A stretch of DNA of 64,000 bases, from the NCBI GenBank assembly GCA_023451735.1, contig JAEXYH010000044.1, positions 86,464 through 150,463 of the forward strand, written 5' to 3'. The translations under genes were made by a program, and so were the position numbers. Below are positions 51,179 to 59,211 of this stretch, in pieces; the first letter of the stretch is position 1, and each line of letters begins with the position of its first letter. The notes beneath the pieces are model-generated. The model saw only the letters and a program-made list of their open reading frames with translations. It was not told the origin of the DNA and ran no database searches. This DNA comes from Pseudomonadota bacterium (GTDB lineage: Bacteria; Pseudomonadota; Alphaproteobacteria; Rhizobiales; Rhizobiaceae).

Positions 51179-51561
51179 AGTGAGCCGTCTAGCCATTTTT
51201 TATGGTGAACATTGTATTCGGGCCGTCACGAGATCCCTGGATGTCCAGGAGATCGCTCGGGAATGAACTTATTGTGTAAAGCTTGTGTAGAGATGGATAA
51301 TTGAAATCAAAGAGAAATTCGTCATTCGGATACCCCTCTCGCTTTACAGGACGCGATTGATCGCGCCGGCTTTTGGTCGCCAGTTTCAGTCAGGTTCGGT
51401 ACCGGGTGTCATGATGCGTCTTGCACGCATCTCGGCAATGATGGTCGGTTCCCGGCAAATGGTTGCCGGGAATGGTGTGCTCTAAAGCAGCATCATGCTT
51501 GGATTTTATCGGGCGCAGCGCTCAATGCGCGTCCGGCCGGGCTTTTGCCCGGCGGCGATCG
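51179..51561. other. Spacer with two strong hairpins
   Basis: 380 bp without a gene. TTCCCGGCAA (51449-51458) pairs perfectly with TTGCCGGGAA (51463-51472). GCCGGGC (51536-51542) pairs with GCCCGGC (51547-51553) around TTTT, just after the glycosyltransferase stop on the minus strand. Both are likely transcript-end structures. The part near 51179-51330 is AT-rich and holds the promoter of the gene at 50717-51178. Confidence 0.55.
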
Positions 51562-53487
51562 TCAGTCGATCTTTTCCATAAAGGGCCCGCTGCGCGCCGG
51601 CAGGGACGGGACATCGATATGATCGGGCATCAGGCCCTTCCTGCCGCGGTAGGCCATCATTTCGTAACCCGTTTCGAGGTGCCGGCAGAATCGTTCGGCG
51701 TCGAAGAGCGGGTTCTTGAGGCGGTTGTCGTTCAGGCGCTGGCGCAAAGGCTTGAGGAGTTCGGGATTATTGCCGAATTCGATCGCCATGCGCTGATAGT
51801 CTTCTACGCTTTCGGCAACCAGTTCTGGCACACCGATGGCATTGAGCAGGCTCTCGCTGACGCGGGAGGCAAAATTCGTTCCCCTGTAGGCAAGCACCGG
51901 CAGACCTGCCCAGAGCTGTTCCGAGGTGGTGGTGTGGCCGTTATAAGGGGAAGTGTCGAGTCCGAGGTCTGCGACTGGAATGCGGTTGAGGTGCTTGTCG
52001 AATTCCATCTTGCTCATGAAGAAGATCCGCTTTGCGGAAATCCCCAGGGACACCAGCTTCTTCTCGCTGTTGATCTTGCACTCTTTGTTGTTGGTGAGAA
52101 TGGAGATCACGCTGTTCGGCGTTGCCTTGAGTATCTCCGCCCACATATTGATCATCTTCAATGTGATCTTGCGATTGGCATTGAACGACGCGAAGACAAA
52201 CTTGTCTTCCGGCAAGCCAGCTTCCTTGCGTGTAATGGGTTTCGCAAGCGGCCGGTGGACTGGATCATTCGGCTGGTAGGTGTCCGGCATTCTGCAGAAT
52301 TTTTCATAATAATGCGGCTTCGAGCTGTCCGGCAGGACGAATTTGTCACCGATTACGTAGTCGAGATCGACATTGACCGTCGAGCCCGGATAGCCCAGCC
52401 ACGCCACTTGAATTGGGGCTGCCTGCATGTTGAAAGCCGCGGTGCGGTTGCCGAAAGTGTGACCCTTGAGGTCCACCAGAATATCGATATTGCGCTCCCG
52501 GATCACGGCGACCATTTCATCGTTTTTCATGTCCCGGACGGAAACGATATCGCCCCATTCTTCGCGGTTCGCCTTGTTGACTGCCAGCGACTTTGGATCC
52601 GTGTGACAAAACAGGGTGATGTCGAAACGGCTTCGGTCGTGAAGTTCCAGCACGCGACGTACGAGCTTCATTGTCGCATGTATGTCGAACAAGTCTGACG
52701 ACAGATATCCGATGCGAATTTTCTCTCCCCAGACATGCGGAATGCTGTGTCGAAGCTTGGTCATTTCCGGTGAGAACTTTGGGGTGTTGACGCGTGCCAT
52801 CTGATTCAGATGCTCGTCACCTATCCAGTTCAAGTTTTGAAAGGCGCCATCCAGTCTGATAAAATCGATTTCGCCGGCAGCGATTGCCGCGTCCAGAATC
52901 GGCTGGTGCCGATCCATCGCCTCGAACTTGTTGTGCTCGCGGCAGAACGCCAGATACATGCTTCGAACAGAATTGTTGTTGGGCAATCGAGTAAGCAGGA
53001 TGCGTGCAGTCTCGATGTCCGACGGGTCGAAGAAATCCCAGGTCAGGATTGAAATCCGGGCGCCAAGGCGCATGTGGTCGAGATTGTCGCTTCTCATCAA
53101 GATGTTTTTGAAAACACGCGCCAGGTGTGTTTCCTGCCGCTCGACCAGCAACGAGGCTACGATAAACGCAAGATCGGGGTCGCGGCCGATTTTAGGCAAT
53201 ATTCGGTTGGACAGCGCGAGTGCTTTGTCCTGCTCTCCGAGCTTGAAATAGAGCCGGATGCTCTCCAACAGGTTGTCGTCGGCGTGCTGCCCGCCGAGTT
53301 CGGCGGCGAGCTGGAAGGATTGAGCGGCTTCGGCCTTGTGCCCCAATTGCTGCAGCGTGCGCGCAAGCAGCGTGTAGGTGCGTGCATCCTTCTTGACATC
53401 GAGCAGCCGGTTTATCGTGACGAGAGACGCCGTGTACTCGCCGCTGCGAAACTGCTGGGAGGCGGCCTTGTAGCTGATCTCGTTCAC
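51562..53487 (-). CDS. TPR-SPINDLY/OGT-type glycosyltransferase (GT41), probable flagellin glycosyltransferase
   Basis: 641 aa from GTG 53487, chosen because GGAG lies 6 nt upstream; an ATG at 53565 has no such site. The N-terminal third consists of TPR-like helices (SYKAASQQFRSGEYTASLVTINRLLD, ARTYTLLARTLQQLGHKAEAAQSFQLAAELGG). The C-terminal half shows GT41 motifs: IRIGYLSSDLFDIHATMKLV, IDILVDLKGHTFGNRTAAF, APIQVAWLGYPGSTVNVDLDYVIGDKFVLP, FVFASFNANRKITLKMINMWAEIL and VADLGLDTSPYNGHTTTSEQLWAGLPVLAYRG with ASRVSESLL. Such enzymes transfer GlcNAc or fucose to Ser/Thr. It is next to, and divergent from, four flagellin genes; flagellin as substrate is inferred from position. Confidence 0.85.
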   Translation of the reverse strand: MNEISYKAASQQFRSGEYTASLVTINRLLDVKKDARTYTLLARTLQQLGHKAEAAQSFQLAAELGGQHADDNLLESIRLYFKLGEQDKALALSNRILPKIGRDPDLAFIVASLLVERQETHLARVFKNILMRSDNLDHMRLGARISILTWDFFDPSDIETARILLTRLPNNNSVRSMYLAFCREHNKFEAMDRHQPILDAAIAAGEIDFIRLDGAFQNLNWIGDEHLNQMARVNTPKFSPEMTKLRHSIPHVWGEKIRIGYLSSDLFDIHATMKLVRRVLELHDRSRFDITLFCHTDPKSLAVNKANREEWGDIVSVRDMKNDEMVAVIRERNIDILVDLKGHTFGNRTAAFNMQAAPIQVAWLGYPGSTVNVDLDYVIGDKFVLPDSSKPHYYEKFCRMPDTYQPNDPVHRPLAKPITRKEAGLPEDKFVFASFNANRKITLKMINMWAEILKATPNSVISILTNNKECKINSEKKLVSLGISAKRIFFMSKMEFDKHLNRIPVADLGLDTSPYNGHTTTSEQLWAGLPVLAYRGTNFASRVSESLLNAIGVPELVAESVEDYQRMAIEFGNNPELLKPLRQRLNDNRLKNPLFDAERFCRHLETGYEMMAYRGRKGLMPDHIDVPSLPARSGPFMEKID

Positions 53488-53833
53488 GTCTGCTCCGTTA
53501 TCGATGCTGCCCTCGGGCTGTCGGTTCGCATGAAGGCAAACCCGCGTTAAGGGCGAAAAACTCATCCGCCCTTGCTATCCGTCGAAGCTTGCTTGAAACC
53601 GGTGTGCCGCAAAGACGCAATCCGATCGCTGTTGCCCGACTATGGTTAATCGGCGATCTCACCATCTAACCGTTTGTTTACTATGACTTTGCATCGCTTG
53701 CGACGCGTCGCGGAAATTAAGATTGTGGCAAGGCTTGGCGACCTAATTTGCCTCTGCGACGGGTTGGTGTCCTAAACGAAAAACGGAACCGAGTGGCATG
53801 ATGTCGGACCGTCGCAGCCGATTAAAACCGGCA

Positions 53834-53868
53834 TGTCCTCACCGTTTGTTTTCAGTCTTTAGGGGACA
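53834..53868 (+). promoter_or_regulatory. Leader hairpin that can mask the flaA ribosome binding site
   Basis: TGTCCTC (53834-53840) can pair with GGGGACA (53862-53868; six Watson-Crick pairs and one G-U). GGGGA is the ribosome binding site, 4-7 nt before the ATG at 53873. It starts within CCGGCATGTCC (53828-53838), shared with the other flagellin leaders. Confidence 0.5.
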
Positions 53869-53872
53869 CTTC

Positions 53873-54745
53873 ATGTCTAGCATCAACTTCAACGCCGGCG
53901 CTACTTCTGCTCTCGAAACGCTCCGCGGAATCAACAAAGATCTGCAGAAGACGCAGAACAACATCTCGACCGGCGAGCGCGTAAACTCTGCCGCTGACGG
54001 CGTATCCTACTGGTCGATCTCCACGACCATGAAGTCCGACAACAAGGCTCTCGGGGCAGCCCAGGACGCCCTCGGCGTCGGCGCTGCAAAGGTTGACACG
54101 GCTTATGCTGCAACCGAAAGTGCCATCGACGTCGTCAACGAAATCAAGGCCAAGCTGGTAACCGCTTCCGAAAGCTCGGCTGACAAGGAGCAGATCCAGC
54201 TCGAAGTCAAGAAGCTGCAGGAGCAGCTGGTAGCGGTCGCCAAGGCTGCTTCCTTCAACGGTGAAAACTGGGCCGTTATCGGAACTCAGGACAGTGCCAG
54301 CGTTGTTGACGGCTTTGTCCGCGAAAGCGGCTCGGTCAAGGTCACCACTGCGACCTACGACCTTGCTGGCAACGCTCTGTTTGAAACTGTCGGAGCAGGC
54401 ACCGGTACCGGTGGTCTTCTCGGCGACCTGATGACGATCACACTTGCCGCTGCCAACACGCAGAGCGATATCGATGGTTTCATGACCACGGTAGAAACCG
54501 CCCTGAAGGGCATGACGAAGGCCGGCGCCGCACTCGGTGCATTGACGACCCGCATCGACATGCAGGACAGCTTTGCTTCCAAGATTTCTGACGCCATCGA
54601 CTCCGGCGTGAGCCGCCTTGTCGACGCAGACATGGAAGAAGAGTCTGCCAAGCTTTCGGCACTCCAGACCCAGCAGCAGCTCGCTGTTCAGTCGCTGTCG
54701 ATCGCAAACTCCTCGGGCCAGAACATCCTGCGCCTGTTCCAGTAA
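53873..54745 (+). CDS. flaA: Flagellin FlaA
   Basis: 290 aa from ATG 53873, with AGGGGAC upstream. Conserved D0/D1 terminal regions: SSINFNAGATSALETLRGINKDLQKTQNNISTGERVNSAADGVSYWSISTTM and the C-terminal SGVSRLVDADMEEESAKLSALQTQQQLAVQSLSIANSSGQNILRLFQ. The central part (about 120-215) is short and variable, so these are small flagellins, as in Agrobacterium rather than the roughly 395-aa S. meliloti type. First of four tandem flagellin genes and, by position, the main filament subunit. Followed by its own terminator. Confidence 0.95.
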   Translation: MSSINFNAGATSALETLRGINKDLQKTQNNISTGERVNSAADGVSYWSISTTMKSDNKALGAAQDALGVGAAKVDTAYAATESAIDVVNEIKAKLVTASESSADKEQIQLEVKKLQEQLVAVAKAASFNGENWAVIGTQDSASVVDGFVRESGSVKVTTATYDLAGNALFETVGAGTGTGGLLGDLMTITLAAANTQSDIDGFMTTVETALKGMTKAGAALGALTTRIDMQDSFASKISDAIDSGVSRLVDADMEEESAKLSALQTQQQLAVQSLSIANSSGQNILRLFQ

Positions 54746-54765
54746 TCACTGGCATATATCTGAGG

Positions 54766-54797
54766 AAAAGGCCGCACCTTCGAGGTGCGGCCTTTTT
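54766..54797 (+). terminator. Rho-independent terminator after flaA
   Basis: AGGCCGCACCT (about 54769-54779) pairs with AGGTGCGGCCT (54783-54793) around TCG, flanked by AAAA and followed by five T in all. It makes flaA a single-gene transcript. Confidence 0.93.
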
Positions 54798-54846
54798 GCG
54801 TTTTGGGCCTGAGTGGTTCCAGGAAAATAATCATCAAAATTTAACC

Positions 54847-54892
54847 AAAATTAACAGGAAGTAAATGCTTAAAAATTAACGGGAAGTAAATG
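54847..54892. repeat. 21-bp direct repeat upstream of the second flagellin
   Basis: Two 21-bp copies (54847-54867 and 54872-54892) differ at one base and start 25 bp apart. Each holds AAAATTAAC and GGAAGTAAATG. They lie in the AT-rich spacer about 180-220 bp before the flaB ATG. Their spacing and place fit a regulator-binding pair. Confidence 0.6.
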
Positions 54893-55032
54893 AATTTATT
54901 GAGATTTTTTATTTGATCGTTGGGGAATTGTTAACCTTAACGGTGTCTAATCGGCTCATCAAAACGACGGGCCGAAATTAACGGTTTCCGGCAAGCATGA
55001 AGCTGACTGTCGTTCCCCGGCGCAATCCGGAA

Positions 55033-55062
55033 TGTCCCTTCAATCATAGTGCCAAAGGGGCA
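55033..55062 (+). promoter_or_regulatory. Leader hairpin that can mask the flaB ribosome binding site
   Basis: TGTCCCTT (55033-55040) can pair with AAGGGGCA (55055-55062) over eight consecutive pairs with one G-U. AAGGGG is the ribosome binding site of the ATG at 55069. The 5' arm is part of CCGGAATGTCC. Confidence 0.55.
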
Positions 55063-55068
55063 ACTTTC

Positions 55069-55935
55069 ATGACCAGCATTCTGACCAACTCCTCCGCAAT
55101 GTCCGCACTCGCAACGCTGCGTGACGTCAACAGCAACCTGGCCTCCACCCAGGATCGCGTATCTTCCGGTTTCCGCGTTGGTGAAGCTTCCGACAACGTT
55201 GCTTACTGGTCGATCTCCACGACCATGAATTCCGACAACAAGGCACTCAACGCTGCCAAGGACGCGCTCGGCGTCGGTGCCGCCAAGGTCGATACCGCCT
55301 ACGCTGCTATCGAAAGCTCGCTCGAAGTTGTCAACGAGATCAAGGCCAAGCTGGTAACCGCAAGCGAAACCTCCGCCGACAAGGACCAGATCCAGCTCGA
55401 AATCGGCAAGTTGCAGGACCAGCTGAAGGCAGTTGCAAATGCCGCCTCCTTCTCTGGTGAAAACTGGATGATCGTTGGCACGAAGACCGACGTCAGCGTT
55501 GTTGACGGTTTCGTTCGCGAGGGCGCTGGGGTCAAGGTAACGATCGCAACCGCTGCTGCAACCGCCTACGCAATGTTTGCAGACACCGCCGGCACCGGCG
55601 GCATTCTCGGCGACGTTATGACTGTAACGCTCGCTGCTGCTAATACGCAGCCCGATATCGATGGTTTCATGAACACGGTAGAGACGGCCCTGGCTGGCCT
55701 GACCGATGCCGGCGCCGCTCTCGGTGCACTGACCACCCGTATCGAAATGCAGGACAACTTCGCTTCCAGCCTCTCCGACTCGATCGAATCGGGTGTCTCC
55801 CGCCTCGTCGACGCCGACATGGAAGAAGAATCGGCCAAGCTTTCGGCGCTCCAGACCCAGCAGCAGCTCGCTGTTCAGTCGCTGTCGATCGCCAACTCCG
55901 GTCCGCAGAGCATCCTGTCCCTGTTCCAGGGCTAA
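55069..55935 (+). CDS. flaB: Flagellin FlaB
   Basis: 288 aa from ATG 55069. TSILTNSSAMSALATLRDVNSNLASTQDRVSSGFRVGEASDNVAYWSISTTMNSDNKAL at the N-terminus, SGVSRLVDADMEEESAKLSALQTQQQLAVQSLSIANSGPQSILSLFQG at the C-terminus, short variable middle. Second flagellin in the tandem set; its own promoter and terminator make independent dosing possible. Confidence 0.95.
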   Translation: MTSILTNSSAMSALATLRDVNSNLASTQDRVSSGFRVGEASDNVAYWSISTTMNSDNKALNAAKDALGVGAAKVDTAYAAIESSLEVVNEIKAKLVTASETSADKDQIQLEIGKLQDQLKAVANAASFSGENWMIVGTKTDVSVVDGFVREGAGVKVTIATAAATAYAMFADTAGTGGILGDVMTVTLAAANTQPDIDGFMNTVETALAGLTDAGAALGALTTRIEMQDNFASSLSDSIESGVSRLVDADMEEESAKLSALQTQQQLAVQSLSIANSGPQSILSLFQG

Positions 55936-55956
55936 AAATATCGTTAAAAAATCAGG

Positions 55957-55984
55957 GGGCCGTACAATCGTACGGCCCTTTTTT
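55957..55984 (+). terminator. Rho-independent terminator after flaB
   Basis: GGGCCGTAC (55957-55965) pairs perfectly with GTACGGCCC (55970-55978) around AATC, followed by six T. Confidence 0.93.
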
Positions 55985-56073
55985 GTGCGTTGATTTTATT
56001 GGTTAATTTTTCCTTTGTGCAACCCCGCATCATTATTGAATTGTTTATACTCGTTAATTTTTGGTAGCGATTG

Positions 56074-56088
56074 TTAACCTCTCGTTAA
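56074..56088. promoter_or_regulatory. CtrA-type full site (TTAA-N7-TTAA) upstream of the third flagellin
   Basis: TTAACCTCTCGTTAA matches the TTAA-N7-TTAA consensus exactly. It sits 141 bp before the ATG at 56229. The 11-mer ATTGTTAACCT (56070-56080) also occurs at 54927-54937, 132 bp before flaB, so the element is shared by both promoters. Confidence 0.5.
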
Positions 56089-56192
56089 CTGCGATCGGTT
56101 TTTCTCCTCATCATTGAAAGCGAACCGGAACGCAGCGAAGAGACTTGCACCGGCTGGCATGAGGCTGATCGCGAATGCCGGTTACACCGGAA

Positions 56193-56222
56193 TGTCCCTC
56201 TCAACCGATACCCAAAGGGGCA
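56193..56222 (+). promoter_or_regulatory. Leader hairpin that can mask the third flagellin's ribosome binding site
   Basis: TGTCCCT (56193-56199) can pair with AGGGGCA (56216-56222), seven pairs with one G-U. AGGGG is the ribosome binding site of the ATG at 56229. The 5' arm again sits in CCGGAATGTCC. Confidence 0.55.
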
Positions 56223-56228
56223 ATTTAG

Positions 56229-57110
56229 ATGACGAGCATTTTGACCAACACCTCCGCCATGGCCGCACTGCAGACCCTGCGTGGCATTGGCGCAAACCTT
56301 GCCGACACTCAGGATCGCGTTTCCTCCGGTTACCGTGTGAAGGACGCTGAAGACAACGTCGCCTACTGGTCGATCTCCACCACGATGAATTCCGACAACA
56401 AGGCCATCAATGCCGCCTCTGACGCTCTCGGCGTCGGCGCCGCGAAAGTGGACACTGCCTATGCGGCGATGGATAGTGCCATTGCTGTCGTCGATGAAAT
56501 CAAGTCCAAGCTGGTAACGGCAATGGAAGAGTCGACCGACAAGAATCAGATCAACCTCGAAGTGAAGAAGCTCCAGGAACAGCTGACAGCTGTTGCGCAG
56601 GCAGCCTCCTTCTCCGGTGAAAACTGGATGGTTGCCGCGGCGGGTGCCGATCCCAAGGTTGTGGTAGATGGCTTCATCCGCAACGAAGACGGAACCGTCA
56701 AGGTCACGACCGCTGAGTTCGACGTTGCTTCCTACGCCATGTTCGGAACGATCAACGGTACTGCGGGCGAAGACGGTCTCCTTGGAGAGGTCATGGCCAT
56801 CACGCTGACCACCGCGTCCACGCCGACCGAGATTCAGGACTTCCTGAACGATGTCGAAGCAGCGCTTTCGAGCCTCACGGATGCAGGCGCAGCGCTTGGT
56901 GCGCTCATCACCCGTATCGATCTTCAGGATGAATTCGCTGCAACCTTGTCGGACGCAATCGAAACCGGTGTAAGCCGACTGGTCGATGCCGACATGGAAG
57001 AGGAATCGGCCAAGCTCTCCGCGCTCCAGACGCAGCAGCAGCTTGCAATCCAGTCCCTGTCGATCGCCAATACGTCTTCGCAGAACATCCTCACGCTCTT
57101 CCAGGGCTAA
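56229..57110 (+). CDS. Flagellin (third of the tandem set)
   Basis: 293 aa. Same terminal regions as FlaA and FlaB (TSILTNTSAMAALQTLRGIGANLADTQDRVSSGYRVKDAEDNVAYWSISTTMNSDNKA; ETGVSRLVDADMEEESAKLSALQTQQQLAIQSLSIANTSSQNILTLFQG). Its variable middle is acidic and slightly longer. By S. meliloti order it would be flaD, by Agrobacterium order flaC, so I give no symbol. A hairpin (57143-57173, no T-run) follows the stop. Confidence 0.94.
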   Translation: MTSILTNTSAMAALQTLRGIGANLADTQDRVSSGYRVKDAEDNVAYWSISTTMNSDNKAINAASDALGVGAAKVDTAYAAMDSAIAVVDEIKSKLVTAMEESTDKNQINLEVKKLQEQLTAVAQAASFSGENWMVAAAGADPKVVVDGFIRNEDGTVKVTTAEFDVASYAMFGTINGTAGEDGLLGEVMAITLTTASTPTEIQDFLNDVEAALSSLTDAGAALGALITRIDLQDEFAATLSDAIETGVSRLVDADMEEESAKLSALQTQQQLAIQSLSIANTSSQNILTLFQG

Positions 57111-57142
57111 AGGTTCGCAATCTTTCGAAGCTGATATCCAAA

Positions 57143-57173
57143 ATCGGGCCGCGTTTCACAGACGCGGCCCGAT
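57143..57173 (+). terminator. Hairpin after the third flagellin
   Basis: ATCGGGCCGCGT (57143-57154) pairs perfectly with ACGCGGCCCGAT (57162-57173) around a 7-nt loop. The T-run is missing, so termination would be weak or need Rho. Confidence 0.7.
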
Positions 57174-57410
57174 CCATATCAAGAAAAATCAACGGCCTTG
57201 GCCGACTGTCAATCATCGGGACCAGGGACGATATGCTGGCGCAAGGTTGTTGGCGTCTTGTCCGAATCGTAGGTTTTCATTAACCTTAGCATACAGGCTC
57301 ACAAGCCTTAAACGTGACGCGCTTGCCGGATGGCAGGCAGCATGAAGTCGATGCGTCGCGGCCGGATCGCATGCCGGCATGTCCTGATTCCGAACATAGG
57401 TGGTTAGAGC

Positions 57411-58376
57411 ATGTCAAAAATCATGACGGTCGGTTACGTGCAGAGCGCGCTGCAGACCCTTCTTTTCGCGAGTGACAATCTCGAGGAAACCCAGAAGCGG
57501 ACGGCATCCGGTCTGGCGGTTGCTTCCGCCTCCGACAATGCCGGTTACTGGTCGGCCGCCACCAATATGACATCTGACCAGAGCGTTCTCGGCAGTATCG
57601 GTGATGCGCTCAATCTGGGTGCCTCGAAGCTCGATACCGCCTATGCGGCAGTAACCTCGTCCATCGATATTCTGGACGAAATAACCGGTCAGCTGATTAC
57701 CGCCTATGAGGAGGGAACGGATAGAGACGCGCTGAACGGCCGAATGACCTCGCTTAAGGAAAACCTCAAGTCCGTCCTTCAGGCGGCGACGTTTTCGGGC
57801 GACAACTGGCTCTATAATTCCGATGAAGTCCTCGGCGCAGCCAAGTCCATTCCGGCGTCTTTCCAGCGCAGTGTTTCCGGCGCGGTGTCGCTCAGCTACC
57901 TTTCTGTCGATACGGCCGACACGACGCTGATCGATTCCGCCGATGCAAGTCGCGGACTGCTGACGGCTGGGATTGATGCGAACGTATTGAAGCCCGACGG
58001 AACTCCGACGCCGCGAAGCTACTATCTGCTGGACGTGGATTCGACTATTGGCGCAGTCGGCACGGAGATTGCCGTGTCCGATGCCACCAGCACAACCGAG
58101 TTGGATGATATGATTACGGTTGTTGGTCACCTGACCGACAGGCTCAACCAGCTGGCGAGCTCGCTTGGCACCGTCTCTGCCCGGATCGATCAGCAGACCA
58201 CTTTTGTGAAATCTCTTCAGGATGTTCTCGATGAGGGCGTTGGTCGCCTGGTCGATGCGGACATGGAAGAGGAATCCACCAAGCTTGCGGCTTATCAGAC
58301 CCAGGAAAAGCTGTCAGTGGAACTGCTCTCCATGCTGAACGGCCATCAGCAGAGCGCGCGGATTCTTTTTAGCTAG
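57411..58376 (+). CDS. Divergent flagellin (fourth of the tandem set)
   Basis: 321 aa, the longest of the four and the most different. The N-terminal MSKIMTVGYVQSALQTLLFASDNLEETQKRTASGLAVASASDNAGYWSAATNM aligns, but with YWSAAT for YWSIST. The C-terminal part VDADMEEESTKLAAYQTQEKLSVELLSMLNGHQQSARILFS has lost the SIAN-x-x-x-Q-N-I-L end of the other three. Its leader keeps CCGGCATGTCC but no strong pairing with the start region. It is probably a minor filament component. Confidence 0.9.
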   Translation: MSKIMTVGYVQSALQTLLFASDNLEETQKRTASGLAVASASDNAGYWSAATNMTSDQSVLGSIGDALNLGASKLDTAYAAVTSSIDILDEITGQLITAYEEGTDRDALNGRMTSLKENLKSVLQAATFSGDNWLYNSDEVLGAAKSIPASFQRSVSGAVSLSYLSVDTADTTLIDSADASRGLLTAGIDANVLKPDGTPTPRSYYLLDVDSTIGAVGTEIAVSDATSTTELDDMITVVGHLTDRLNQLASSLGTVSARIDQQTTFVKSLQDVLDEGVGRLVDADMEEESTKLAAYQTQEKLSVELLSMLNGHQQSARILFS

Positions 58377-58569
58377 TGCTTGGCGGGTCTTCATCTTCGC
58401 ACAAGTTTGGCATCGTAGCTCATTTCTGGCAGAGATGCGTCCATTATCGGATGCGTCACGCCGATCGCTTCGAAGCGAGCCTGCCAAACGCACGAAGGAA
58501 GGGTCAACTTGTTCATTTTTGAGGTAAGCCTTTTCATTATCCGCATGTCGGCTCGATAGGGATATTTCC

Positions 58570-59211
58570 ATGAGTGTGCCGCTTGCCCGCTACTTGAAGG
58601 ATTTTGGCGTTCCGCAGCCGCAGCCGCCGGAGTTCGTCACCGATTTCGATTTTCCAGGAAACGACTTCGCTCTGCCGGAAGTATCGCTGGAGCCTGTCGT
58701 CGATATCGAGGAAGAAAAGAGCAAGGCGCGCGCGGAAGGTTACGAGTCGGCCTCGGTTGAGATGGCCGAGCGTCACGCCGAGCAATTGGCGCAGATTGCT
58801 GCGAAACATCGCGAGGAAATCGAAGCGCTGACCGCGAAATACGAAGGAGCTGTTGCCGAGCGCGTCGAGGCCTTCCTCACGGAAATGAAGGTATCGGTCG
58901 TGGAGGCTGTAGACACCTCTGTGGCGCGTGTCCTCTCTCCGTTCGTCCATGAAGAGGTTGCCCGTGCTGCCGGTGCCAAATTCGCGGCGGATGTCGCCGA
59001 AGAGGTCGGGCAGGGCAGGACGGTCAAGATCTCGGTGAGAGGTTCTGAAACATTTATCGAAATGATGCGCAAGCGGCTCGACCCGCTGGTGACTGAAGTC
59101 GAATATGGGGAATCGACGGAAATCGACATGACGCTGGAAGTCGGTGACTCGATTCTTGTGACGCGTCTGAAGACTTTTGTCGAAGCGATGGAAGAGCAGA
59201 TAGATGAGTGA
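58570..59211 (+). CDS. FliH-like flagellar export regulator
   Basis: 213 aa, no signal or membrane helix. A 45-residue N-terminal segment with aromatic and Pro residues is followed by a long coiled coil (EEKSKARAEGYESASVEMAERHAEQLAQIAAKHREEIEALTAKYEGAVAERVEAFLTEM) and a C-terminal domain (FAADVAEEVGQGRTVKISVRGSETFIEMMRKRLD, EIDMTLEVGDSILVTRLKTFVEAMEEQ). This is the layout of FliH/HrpE/YscL proteins that hold the export ATPase. The call rests on the layout; no other fliH is in the window. Overlaps motB by 8 bp. Confidence 0.75.
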   Translation: MSVPLARYLKDFGVPQPQPPEFVTDFDFPGNDFALPEVSLEPVVDIEEEKSKARAEGYESASVEMAERHAEQLAQIAAKHREEIEALTAKYEGAVAERVEAFLTEMKVSVVEAVDTSVARVLSPFVHEEVARAAGAKFAADVAEEVGQGRTVKISVRGSETFIEMMRKRLDPLVTEVEYGESTEIDMTLEVGDSILVTRLKTFVEAMEEQIDE

